Below, in pieces: positions 1 through 6,153 of a stretch of DNA of 7,914 bases. Source of the stretch: Flavobacterium sp. (GTDB taxonomy: Bacteria; Bacteroidota; Bacteroidia; Flavobacteriales; Flavobacteriaceae); assembly GCA_030152225.1 (NCBI GenBank), contig JASLHL010000218.1, positions 1 to 7,914 of the forward strand, given 5' to 3'. Under the pieces are notes generated by a model that was not told where the DNA came from, did not search any database, and saw only the letters and a list, made by a program, of their open reading frames with translations. The translations under genes were made by a program, and so were the position numbers. The stretch's first letter is position 1. Every line of letters starts with the position of its first letter.

Positions 1-1202
1 TGATTGGCCCCTTGTCCTTTAAACGGACTCATGGGGTGAGCCGCATCGCCCAATAGGGTAATGGCATGTTGTTCCTTCCAATTTTCAGGCGTTAGTAATT
101 CTCGGTCATAGACAGGATAACCCGAAATTTGATCGGGTAAAGTGGCTTGCACAATCTGAGGGATCGGATCATGCCACAGCGTTCTTTTACAAGCTTCGGC
201 ATGAAGTGCTTCACGACCTAATCGCGAGAGCGCAATTGCTTCTTCTTCTCCAATCGGAAAACTGAGTTGCCACATGATTGTATCAGTTGTATATGGCATC
301 ATATAGATGCGTTCTTCCCCATTAGCGGTTTGGAAGACCGTTGTTGAATCTAATAAAGGGCTAGTTGTCAGATCTTTTACTGCAGCTAACGGACAAATAC
401 CTAAAATCACCATGCAATCCAAATAGTGTAGGGGTGTGGGTTCCTCTCCCATACTCAATCGACGAACGGCACTGCGAATCCCATCCGCACCTACAACAAG
501 ATTGGTTTTCTCTTTTTTAAGGACTCCATGAACCTGAAACGTCAATTCAATTTCGTCTGTGGTGATGGGGGTATAATCGAGCAGTTGGTGTCCCCATTGT
601 ATTTTGGTATTTTCTCCCAATTGATTGAATAGCGCTAGGCGAAGCGATTGACGGGCAATGTGGATATTGCTCTTTTTGGGGGATTTATTTGGGTCTAGCG
701 GTTGCCATTTACGCAATCCCCAGCTACCCAGTATTTTTCCATCCGTATGGTGAACCACGTGTTTGGTGGAGACCACTTGCTCCTCTAGGGTTAGAATACC
801 AAAATCCTTCATGACCTTACTCGCTTGTTGCAAGGTAAGACCATACCCTTGGGAACGGGCCCTTGCGTTTTCATCGCGTTCAAACAAGGTAAAGGGAATG
901 CCACGGTGTAAACAAGCTACCGCTAAGGCCATACCGCCAATACCACCACCAATGATAGCAACATGGGGATAGTTTACATTGGGAGTAGGAGAAAAAGAAG
1001 CAGGAACAATACCCGATCCGCTACATGTAGAACAAGTATAAAGATGGGAGGTTGAATGTCCTTCCACTTGTACTAGAGGAGTAGGGGTTTGTTGGCTTGA
1101 CTTCGCTTTTTTTCGAGGTCCTTTGTTTTTCTTTCCAAGTCCATGACAGCTTAAACAGACAGTCCACTGGGTGCGTTCTTTTTCTTCTTGTTCTTTCTTC
1201 AT
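1..1202 (-). CDS. FAD-dependent monooxygenase with N-terminal DnaJ-type cysteine motifs (3' end outside window)
   Basis: Reading the minus strand from ATG at 1202 gives 400 codons with no stop before the window edge. Residues 16-23 (CLSCHGLG) and 57-64 (CSTCSGSG) are two CxxCxGxG motifs like those that bind one zinc ion in the DnaJ cysteine-rich domain. They flank a basic, low-complexity linker. From residue 81 a flavoprotein monooxygenase follows: Rossmann GxGxxG (GGGIGG, 85-90), acidic end of beta-2 (E108 in FERD), the DG motif (GADG, 238-241) and the GD motif (GDAAHP, 385-390, followed by GQGANQ). This is the class A PHBH/UbiH/Tet(X) superfamily, which uses NAD(P)H and O2 to hydroxylate small molecules; the substrate cannot be told. 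It is clearly not Tet(X) itself. The start is chosen because an in-frame TAA lies upstream at 1248-1250; GTG at 1226 is a weaker alternative. By eye its GC is higher than that of the next gene. The flavoprotein call is firm; the zinc role is inferred. Confidence 0.93.
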   Translation of the reverse strand, partial: MKKEQEEKERTQWTVCLSCHGLGKKNKGPRKKAKSSQQTPTPLVQVEGHSTSHLYTCSTCSGSGIVPASFSPTPNVNYPHVAIIGGGIGGMALAVACLHRGIPFTLFERDENARARSQGYGLTLQQASKVMKDFGILTLEEQVVSTKHVVHHTDGKILGSWGLRKWQPLDPNKSPKKSNIHIARQSLRLALFNQLGENTKIQWGHQLLDYTPITTDEIELTFQVHGVLKKEKTNLVVGADGIRSAVRRLSMGEEPTPLHYLDCMVILGICPLAAVKDLTTSPLLDSTTVFQTANGEERIYMMPYTTDTIMWQLSFPIGEEEAIALSRLGREALHAEACKRTLWHDPIPQIVQATLPDQISGYPVYDRELLTPENWKEQHAITLLGDAAHPMSPFKGQGAN

Positions 1203-1275
1203 TCTGTTGCGATCGCGTTCAATCACCCAAACGAAGAAAATAAACAGTTAAACGATTGGGAGTTAGTCGAAGCGA

Positions 1276-1283
1276 CAAAGTTA
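1276..1283 (-). promoter_or_regulatory. Candidate -7 box for the monooxygenase gene
   Basis: The plus-strand bases CAAAGTTA read TAACTTTG on the minus strand, an exact match to the Bacteroidota TAnnTTTG element. It lies 74 bases upstream of the monooxygenase ATG. No TTG is present at the usual -33 spacing, so this is a candidate only. Confidence 0.35.
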
Positions 1284-1382
1284 CAATAAACGAATAGTAA
1301 ATACTTAGGTTGAAAAGAGAAATACAATAGAAATTTAAAGAAAATAGTCGTTATTCTATGAAGCAATGCGACGATGAGAAGG

Positions 1383-1426
1383 TGGGACTGAAGGGGCATA
1401 AATAAGGAGTAACCCCCTTTATCCCA
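1383..1426. repeat. Nested inverted repeat (TGGGA..AAGGGG / CCCCTT..TCCCA)
   Basis: AAGGGG (1391-1396) pairs with CCCCTT (1414-1419) around a 17-base loop. Outside it TGGGA (1383-1387) pairs with TCCCA (1422-1426). On the plus strand a T-rich run follows, so the shape resembles a weak terminator, but no gene lies upstream on that strand. It is outside the likely leaders of both flanking genes. It could end an unseen small transcript or serve as a protein site. Confidence 0.35.
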
Positions 1427-1465
1427 AATTTTTTATTAGAATCTTTTTTTGTTAAAAATGTTAAT

Positions 1466-1473
1466 TATATTTG
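1466..1473 (+). promoter_or_regulatory. Candidate -7 box for the secreted-protein gene
   Basis: TATATTTG matches TAnnTTTG exactly and lies 77 bases upstream of the ATG at 1551. A TTTG at 1448-1451 is the nearest -33-like element, but the gap of 14 bases is shorter than the usual 17-23. The assignment is therefore tentative. Confidence 0.4.
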
Positions 1474-1550
1474 TGACGGATTTTACGAAACGAAACATTA
1501 TTTTGGTTTGTAACCTTCTTATACATTAACCGAAATAACCAAAAACGATA

Positions 1551-2417
1551 ATGAAAACTACAAGTTCAATTCTATTCCTATTCCTGTGTTTCCAATTTTC
1601 ATTTTCTCAGAAACTACTGACTTCTTGGAGTCAACAAAATATAGAAAACTATACAAAAGAAATGTATGATGAAGCTCAAAACCTTTCGTCAGCTGAATTG
1701 GTGGAGAAAAATGTAAACGATGAATATTGGAGTGAGGTTTTTTTAACATTGAATGCGTCCCTTAATCATCATGCAAAGGACATTGATTTTCTTCATGCTT
1801 TAACTGAACAAATCACAGATAAAACCCAAACAAACCTCAAAGGAAGCAGTCGTTTGATTATTTGGGACAGAATATCGAGTGGTGATCTTACTTTTGAAGG
1901 AAAAGGAATCGTATTTGAAAATGATTTGTTTACTGTTGCAGGAAGGGCCAATCAATTATTACAAAGTTTGACAAATAAGAATTTTGGATTTATCACAATT
2001 GAAACCAGTCAAGAAGAACTTGAAAGTATAAAGAATAAATGGCAAGCGCATTTAGCAGGAAAGCCTGTGGATGAGTTTCAACCCGTAAAATTTCAGAATT
2101 CCAAAATTCCCGAAGTTAGTTCTTTAGCTGCAATCAAAGCTTTAGTCATTTCTTTACAAGAGAATCCGATTAAAAATCAACTAACCAAAAAGTGTTTACA
2201 TGATCTTTACAACTTGGAGGAGCTTCCTAAAGAAAAAGGATCTTCTGCAAGTTATTGTAATCCTGATACCTATACGTACGCTTATCTCGGAATGGTATTT
2301 GGCCATAAAAAAGCAGATGACGATAAAAACGCAACATGGTGGTTAAATTTCTGGAATGAAAATCAAAATAAGCTCATCTGGAATTCTTCAGCAGGCATTT
2401 ACGAAATCAAAAAATAA
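1551..2417 (+). CDS. Secreted protein of unknown function
   Basis: 288 residues. Residues 1-19 form a signal peptide: a short basic start, a hydrophobic core rich in L and F, then FSFS followed by Q20, a cleavage site common in Flavobacteriia. There is no cysteine at the cleavage point, so this is not a lipoprotein. The mature part is soluble, helical-looking and polar, with no membrane segment. Two cysteines near the C-terminal third (KKCLHDLYN and ASYCNPDTY) could form a disulfide in the periplasm. The last 45 residues are rich in W, Y and N. I do not recognise a family, and no catalytic motif stands out. By eye its GC is clearly lower than that of the divergent monooxygenase gene. It stands alone, with 131 bases before the next gene. 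Coding status is well supported by length and signal peptide. Confidence 0.85.
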   Translation: MKTTSSILFLFLCFQFSFSQKLLTSWSQQNIENYTKEMYDEAQNLSSAELVEKNVNDEYWSEVFLTLNASLNHHAKDIDFLHALTEQITDKTQTNLKGSSRLIIWDRISSGDLTFEGKGIVFENDLFTVAGRANQLLQSLTNKNFGFITIETSQEELESIKNKWQAHLAGKPVDEFQPVKFQNSKIPEVSSLAAIKALVISLQENPIKNQLTKKCLHDLYNLEELPKEKGSSASYCNPDTYTYAYLGMVFGHKKADDDKNATWWLNFWNENQNKLIWNSSAGIYEIKK

Positions 2418-2548
2418 CGGTTTCAACTAACGTCTTGACAAAATGGTAAGTGAAGTAATAGGTTGAAAATACAGCTGTTTTGATCCATCTAAGCTTTTCA
2501 TTGCGAACCATTTACTCTATTTCTAAGCGACTCAATTAAAGAAACACA

Positions 2549-2956
2549 ATGCCATCCTTCTTGTTATTTTATTCTTTTTTTTTCATTTGGATACCCACAT
2601 TCATCTATCCTCCATTGCATAGGGTTTTGCGAAAAAAGGAGGTGTATACAATTGCGTTGGTATTGGCACTAATTCCCATTGTACTGTCGGCTTTCTTGTT
2701 GCTCCAAGGTACCTTAACACCATTAGAAAAAACGCATACGCTAATCTCTTTTAGCCCGCTGACTTTCTTGCTGTTGTATAAAAAAATAAATAAACGAAGC
2801 ATTCAAAAATACAATCGTCCTCTTTACCTTGTTTCGAAGTATGGTCAAGATAGAGAAACAAAAGAATCAACTTGGATAGAAGGACTCTTCCAAATTCTCC
2901 TCGTTTTTATCCCTTTCTTTTGGGGGATTATTGGTTCCTGGATTTTTGAAAGATAA
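2549..2956 (+). CDS. Small integral membrane protein of unknown function
   Basis: 135 residues. Hydrophobic stretches at about 4-20, 32-53 and 109-132 look like true membrane spans; 64-77 is a shorter, weaker one. A basic, polar segment (about 78-108, with several K, R and Q) sits between the last two and is probably cytoplasmic. No cysteine or charged membrane residue suggests a transport or catalytic site, and I do not recognise a family. The stop codon falls just before the lipoprotein gene, so the two are probably co-transcribed and may act together at the cell envelope. Coding is supported by the coherent membrane pattern and by the close downstream gene. Confidence 0.72.
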   Translation: MPSFLLFYSFFFIWIPTFIYPPLHRVLRKKEVYTIALVLALIPIVLSAFLLLQGTLTPLEKTHTLISFSPLTFLLLYKKINKRSIQKYNRPLYLVSKYGQDRETKESTWIEGLFQILLVFIPFFWGIIGSWIFER

Positions 2957-3019
2957 AAGATGAATACGCTGCGTTTTGTATTTTTACGAATTATTAACCC
3001 TTACTATAGATCAATTTTT

Positions 3020-3526
3020 ATGAAAAAATACCTGACTTTATTATTCCTCAGTGTGATGCTAGGAGTCGGATTGGTGAGTTGTGAAGGAGACGATCCTATA
3101 ACCTATCGTTACACCTTAGAAAATCAAAGCGGTGTATCTATTACACTAAAACCTTTTTTTTACGATGATACAGGTAGAACTATACCACGTAAAGAGATTA
3201 TTTTACGTAATGAACAAAAAATCGAGAAGAAAGAAAAGATGTATCCTCCTTCCTTTGATTATAATTTTGTTGATTTTTTTGAAACAAAAGAGGGGAGAAT
3301 CAATAAATTGGAGGTTATATATGATAACAAGAAGAAAAAGGTGTTTTTATTACAACGTAGTTCAGAGAAAGCAAAAGGGATGTGCGAAACTGAATTTGGA
3401 GTAGAAGTACCTTGTGATTCAAGAAATATATTAAATATCAATATTTATCGGAATGTCAATGAACACTACATCTTTACAGCTGAAGATTATCAACAAGCTG
3501 AAGATTGTAAGGGATATTGTGAGTAG
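3020..3526 (+). CDS. Lipoprotein of unknown function, possibly surface exposed
   Basis: 168 residues from the start preferred here. The reading frame is open from an earlier ATG at 2960, but the second ATG at 3020 begins a clean lipoprotein signal: MKKYL, a hydrophobic core, and lipobox LVSC with lipidated cysteine at residue 21. The next residues are EGDD. Acidic residues directly after the cysteine resemble the lipoprotein export signal that sends Bacteroidota lipoproteins to the outer face of the outer membrane. The mature part is charged and probably beta-rich (ITLKPFFYDD, INKLEVIYDNKKKKVFLL). Four further cysteines near the end (GMCET, VPCDS, EDCKGYC) could form two disulfides. It follows the small membrane gene by 63 bases (3 if the earlier ATG is used) and ends in a strong terminator. 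The family is not recognised. Confidence 0.8.
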   Translation: MKKYLTLLFLSVMLGVGLVSCEGDDPITYRYTLENQSGVSITLKPFFYDDTGRTIPRKEIILRNEQKIEKKEKMYPPSFDYNFVDFFETKEGRINKLEVIYDNKKKKVFLLQRSSEKAKGMCETEFGVEVPCDSRNILNINIYRNVNEHYIFTAEDYQQAEDCKGYCE

Positions 3527-3533
3527 AAGCAAA

Positions 3534-3585
3534 ACGAATGATGGAGCGAGTTCGCTCTTAGGGAATATTCGTTTATTTCATTCGT
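3534..3585. repeat. Hairpin nested inside an outer inverted repeat, downstream of the lipoprotein gene
   Basis: ACGAATGA (3534-3541) is matched by TCATTCGT (3578-3585). Between them GAGCG (3544-3548) pairs with CGCTC (3553-3557) around a 4-base loop. The structure lies just after the lipoprotein stop and before the intrinsic terminator. It may stabilise the 3' end of the message or be a small leftover repeat. Confidence 0.4.
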
Positions 3586-3591
3586 ATTTAG

Positions 3592-3626
3592 ATAAAAAAC
3601 CTCGGCTGATGTCGAGGTTTTTTTTA
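3592..3626 (+). terminator. Intrinsic terminator after the lipoprotein gene
   Basis: Six A residues, CCTCG (3600-3604), a loop of about 8 bases, CGAGG (3613-3617), then eight T residues. The A and T runs extend the stem, so it could also act on minus-strand transcripts. It ends the 2549-3526 unit and separates it from the exporter gene. Confidence 0.85.
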
Positions 3627-3690
3627 TCCTAAGATAAGTTCAAGTCGTATTCCTCCTAGTACATTTACAGCAATAAAAAAGAGAAATAGT

Positions 3691-4017
3691 ATGAATTGGA
3701 TTATTTTAATTATTGCAGGTTTATTTGAAGTAGGGTACACTTTTTGTTTAGGTAAAGCAAAAGTTGAAACAGGTAGTAACGCTATCGCTTGGTATACCGG
3801 TTTTACCATATCCATGATTATCAGTATGCTTCTTTTGATTAAAGCTACGCAAACGCTTCCTTTGGGAACGGCTTATGCCATCTGGACGGGTATTGGCGCT
3901 GTGGGAACTGTGCTTGTAGGCATCTTTATATTCAAAGACCCTATTTCGTTTTGGAGAATCTTTTTTATCACCACCTTAATCGGATCGATTCTGGGATTGA
4001 AGGTTGTGGCGAGTTAA
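3691..4017 (+). CDS. SMR-family small exporter, SugE/Gdx (guanidinium exporter) type
   Basis: 108 residues, the normal SMR length, with four membrane helices (about 3-20, 34-51, 59-81, 87-106). The glutamate that carries the substrate/proton cycle is at E13 in IIAGLFEV. The signature PLGTAYAIWTGIGAVG (57-72) is nearly identical to that of E. coli SugE. S45, Y62 and W65 line up with the binding-site residues S42, Y59 and W62 known from Gdx proteins. The loop between helices 1 and 2 is about three residues longer than in E. coli SugE. Such proteins work as antiparallel homodimers in the inner membrane and exchange protons for guanidinium or, in some members, small quaternary ammonium compounds. 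The single gene with its own terminator fits a homodimer rather than a paired SMR. No guanidine riboswitch is visible in the 64-base leader. Exact substrate is uncertain. Confidence 0.92.
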   Translation: MNWIILIIAGLFEVGYTFCLGKAKVETGSNAIAWYTGFTISMIISMLLLIKATQTLPLGTAYAIWTGIGAVGTVLVGIFIFKDPISFWRIFFITTLIGSILGLKVVAS

Positions 4018-4040
4018 GATTAAACCAAAAAAGAAGTAGA

Positions 4041-4073
4041 AAAAAACACCAATAGCAACGATTGGTGTTTTTT
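4041..4073 (+). terminator. Intrinsic terminator after the SMR exporter gene
   Basis: A 13-bp perfect stem: six A residues plus CACCAAT (4041-4053), a 7-base loop AGCAACG, then ATTGGTG plus six T residues (4061-4073). The symmetric A/T ends would allow action in both directions. It insulates the exporter from the atpB-like gene. Confidence 0.88.
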
Positions 4074-4129
4074 GTTTTAGGGATCTTTATTATTTATCAT
4101 AGGTTAACTAATCACCCTGCTTTGTTCAA

Positions 4130-4137
4130 TAGGTTTG
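4130..4137 (+). promoter_or_regulatory. Candidate -7 box for the orphan atpB-like gene
   Basis: TAGGTTTG matches TAnnTTTG exactly, 72 bases before the ATG at 4210. No TTG sits at a standard -33 distance. Just downstream, GGTTT (4132-4136) and AAACC (4149-4153) form a small inverted repeat that may be fortuitous. Confidence 0.4.
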
Positions 4138-4209
4138 CACCGGATTTGAAACCGTTAGCGCTTGTATTCAACCCAAAGATCAAGTACAATAACCTAATTA
4201 TGTGATTGA

Positions 4210-5262
4210 ATGAAATATTTTAAATGCCTACTCGTCTTTTTACTTTCTTTTTCTTCGCTGTTAGTCTTTTCAAAGGAAGAAAATGGCAGTAGTAAAAGTG
4301 AAAAAATAAAGGAAACAATTGAACACCACCTGTTGGATGATTACTACTTTACCCTATTTAAGGATGAAAGCGAAGCCAAAACCTATGGTTTTCCGCTTCC
4401 TATTATCCTGTTAGATGGTGGCGTACAGCTATTTTCTTCTGCGGCATTCATCAACGGAAATCAAATAGCCAAAAATGGAAATAATTACTATGTTTTAGAC
4501 CATAATAAAATCTACAAAGCCAATGCAAAGGGAGAGAAAATCAGCAAGGATGGACAATTCGTTAAACCTTGGGACTTTTCTATAACGAAGAGTGTTGTTG
4601 GATTAGTTTTTATTGCGCTATTGCTATTTGTGGTTTTTATAGGAATGGCGAAAAGCTACCGCAAAGATCACAATCAAGTACCTAAGGGCATGGGGCGATT
4701 ATTGGAGCCCTTGATACTCTATGTAAGAGATGAAATTGCCAAACCAAACATCGGATCCCAATACAAGGTATTCATGCCCTTTTTATTATCGGTGTTCTTC
4801 CTTATTTGGTTACTCAATATCTTGGGATTAACGCCTTTTGGTTTTAACGTTACAGGAAATATCAGTGTTACTTTTTGTTTGGCGCTTTTCACCTTAGTGA
4901 TTGTAAATTGGAAGGGAAATAAATCCTATTGGCAGCATATTTTTTGGATGCCGGGTGTGCCGTATCCCGTGCGATTAATCTTGATGCCCATAGAAGTGCT
5001 GGGTATTTTTACCAAGGGACTCTCCCTTATGATTAGATTGTATGCCAATAATATGGCCGGTCATACGGTAATTATGGGGTTAATTGCCATTATATTTCTC
5101 TTAAACGAAGAATTTACAGTAGGAGGAAGTATTAGTATTTCGTTGCTGTTGACCTTGTTTATTTATGTCATTAAAATACTAGCCGCCTTTTTACAAGCCT
5201 ATATTTTTACAATTTTATCTGCTTTATTTATTGGTCAAGCTGTGGAACAACAGAAGCATTAA
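4210..5262 (+). CDS. atpB: F0 ATP synthase subunit a, isolated copy
   Basis: 350 residues. A signal-like hydrophobic start (1-21) and a roughly 100-residue exported domain precede the channel, as in other Bacteroidota subunit a proteins (shared pattern YGFPLPIILLDGG and WDFSITK). Membrane segments lie at about 126-147, 189-209, 217-234, 255-275, 281-299 and 305-342. The essential arginine is R276 in LMIRLYAN, and Q329 sits in FLQAYIFTILSALFIG, as in the family. H285 (AGH) is at the site of E. coli E219. At the partner site (E. coli H245) other Flavobacteriia, as I recall them, carry glutamate; here it is K322 (YVIKILAAFLQ). A normal copy would be followed by atpE, atpF and atpH; here nothing of the complex follows. 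The role would be proton passage at the c-ring, but isolation and the lysine suggest a divergent paralogue. Family call is firm, function uncertain. Confidence 0.93.
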   Translation: MKYFKCLLVFLLSFSSLLVFSKEENGSSKSEKIKETIEHHLLDDYYFTLFKDESEAKTYGFPLPIILLDGGVQLFSSAAFINGNQIAKNGNNYYVLDHNKIYKANAKGEKISKDGQFVKPWDFSITKSVVGLVFIALLLFVVFIGMAKSYRKDHNQVPKGMGRLLEPLILYVRDEIAKPNIGSQYKVFMPFLLSVFFLIWLLNILGLTPFGFNVTGNISVTFCLALFTLVIVNWKGNKSYWQHIFWMPGVPYPVRLILMPIEVLGIFTKGLSLMIRLYANNMAGHTVIMGLIAIIFLLNEEFTVGGSISISLLLTLFIYVIKILAAFLQAYIFTILSALFIGQAVEQQKH

Positions 5263-5393
5263 GTGGTTGTTTTTCGTTCTAGTGCTATATAAATGAACAA
5301 TATCCAAAGCGTCTTGCGATTAGGGGTGATTCTACCTCAACTACAAACTCAACGCCTTTTTCGTAGCAATAAGCAATTAAAAAATAAAGCAAA
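5263..5393. other. Non-coding gap after the atpB-like gene, with possible gene debris
   Basis: No terminator follows the atpB-like gene and no subunit c is encoded. On the plus strand a 34-codon frame runs from ATG at 5293, with nothing protein-like in it. On the minus strand an open frame without a start contains CYEKGVEFVVEVESPLIARR, which looks more protein-like and may be the tail of a lost gene. Neither piece is strong enough to call. Confidence 0.5.
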
Positions 5394-5699
5394 TTAGCTA
5401 CATTCAGGGCAAATACCCGAAACGGTAAAATTGACATTTTTGATTTTGTAGTTTTTAGGTAAAGTAAAAGACGGTTCTACTTCGGTTAAACAGGTGGTAT
5501 TTTGACAGCGTTCACAGGTAAAGTGAATGTGGTTGTGCTCATGTTGATCTAAAGTACATTGCTGGCAAATGGCGTATTTGATAACTCCTTCCACTGTGGC
5601 TATTTTGTGAATGACCCCTTCTTCCGTTAGGCGATCTAGTACGCGATAGTACTGTTTCAGATGCTTTATAATTGAGTAGAGGAAACCGAAATACCTATA
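5394..5699 (-). pseudogene. Fur-family transcriptional repressor, 5' truncated
   Basis: The minus frame is open from a TAA at 5700-5702 to the TAA at 5394-5396, with no ATG anywhere. A GTG at 5592-5594 is inside conserved sequence and is not a credible start. YYRVLDRLTEEGVIHKI (from about 5651) matches the end of the Fur winged-helix domain, normally TVYRxLDxLxxxGxI. Then follows the Fur dimerisation and metal domain: HEHNHIHFTCERC supplies the histidines and the first CxxC, and GICPEC the second CxxC. The first 50-60 residues of a normal 130-150-residue Fur/Zur protein, including most of the DNA-binding helix bundle, are absent. The 16 residues before YYRVLD do not resemble the family. No missing piece is found in the other frames upstream. 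Family identity is strong; the loss of function is inferred from the missing start and domain. Confidence 0.82.
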
Positions 5700-5702
5700 T
5701 TA

Positions 5703-5977
5703 CAAAATGCACATAGAAAGGGGGGAAAGTGTTAATTATTGGGCAGAGAGGATGAATTATTCTTGTCAACATACATAAGGAATGGAGAGACTAAGCCGAG
5801 ACAGTGAATAAGTTCGAGCGAAATACCTGATTTCAAAACGACAAAAAGCATACTGGCTTTTACTTCAATAAGGTCAGGTGCGTAATACAATAAAAGAGAA
5901 CGAGATAAAGTGAAGCGTACAAGTTAGTTTTTAACTTTGTTTTTTATCGTAATTATACTGAAATACAATCGAATACT
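5703..5977. other. Non-coding stretch upstream of the truncated Fur gene
   Basis: These 275 bases hold no gene that I can support on either strand. A weak hairpin AAAAGC/GCTTTT lies near 5843-5861. A promoter-like box and a short inverted repeat are at 5921-5939 (listed separately). The first half of the Fur gene would be expected here but is not present in any frame. Confidence 0.55.
5921..5939 (+). promoter_or_regulatory. Candidate -7 box with overlapping inverted repeat
   Basis: TAACTTTG (5932-5939) matches TAnnTTTG exactly and lies 38 bases upstream of the ATG at 5978. AAGTTA (5921-5926) and TAACTT (5932-5937) form a perfect 6-bp inverted repeat around a 5-base loop, so a regulator could bind over the promoter. 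The repeat is AT-rich, so chance is possible. Confidence 0.38.
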
Positions 5978-6034
5978 ATGAGAAAAGTTGTTTTATATAT
6001 TGCCATGAGCCTAGATTGCGTTGTCGAGAATTAA
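5978..6034 (+). pseudogene. Head fragment of a RibD_C/DHFR-like reductase
   Basis: ATG at 5978 opens MRKVVLYIAMSLD, the very typical first strand of bacterial dihydrofolate-reductase-like (RibD C-terminal, YyaP/YwjB type) proteins, which normally continue SLDGxIA. Here glycine is replaced by cysteine (LDCVVEN) and the frame stops at 6032-6034, after 18 codons out of the usual 170-190. Neither of the other frames downstream restores the family. The fragment keeps a promoter-like box upstream, so it may still be transcribed. Similarity is limited to about 13 residues, but they are characteristic. Confidence 0.6.
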
Positions 6035-6153
6035 TGTCTCAATTAGCACAAGAAAATGAAAGCGCTATGGTCGAAGTAGAAAATGAGGTGTTTGTTACAT
6101 TAGGATCACTTCTGCCTTATGATTGGAAAAAGGGAATGAACAGAAAGTGGTAA
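6034..6153 (+). other. Short open frame of 39 codons, unclear status
   Basis: ATG at 6034 overlaps the stop of the reductase fragment (TAATG) and runs to TAA at 6151. The product is acidic in the middle (ENESAMVEVENEVFVTLG) and ends in YDWKKGMNRKW. I do not recognise it. The codons look gene-like, but it lies in a decayed region, so it may be a remnant rather than a working small gene. Confidence 0.25.

Larger units (their letters stand above)
1203..1550. other. Divergent intergenic region between the monooxygenase and the secreted-protein gene
   Basis: These 348 bases separate two divergently transcribed genes. No convincing gene is visible on either strand. The region holds one TAnnTTTG box facing each gene (listed separately) and a G-run/C-run inverted repeat at 1383-1426. 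The end near 1430-1550 is very AT-rich, as expected for a promoter region in this phylum. Confidence 0.7.

Noticed and set aside
763..972. Plus-strand open frame of 69 codons
   Set aside because: It lies fully inside the minus-strand monooxygenase, whose motifs in that region (GxGxxG and following) are unmistakable.
1..1202. Tet(X) tetracycline-inactivating enzyme
   Set aside because: The superfamily is shared, but the sequence around and between the FAD motifs is not that of Tet(X), and the N-terminal cysteine domain is absent from Tet(X).
2418..2440. Shared CTAACG word after the stops of the 1551 gene and of the last gene (about 7691-7696, minus)
   Set aside because: Only six bases are shared; too short to call a repeat.
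2960..3019. Earlier ATG for the lipoprotein (20 extra residues)
   Set aside because: The extension would place charged residues before the lipoprotein signal; starting at 3020 puts the lipobox cysteine at the usual position 21.
3165..3404. Open frame of 79 codons inside the lipoprotein gene
   Set aside because: Strongly basic, low-complexity product in another frame of a well-supported gene; a shadow.
3627..3690. Guanidine riboswitch upstream of the SugE/Gdx-type gene
   Set aside because: The 64-base leader has no paired ACGR-loop hairpins or other fold I can recognise.
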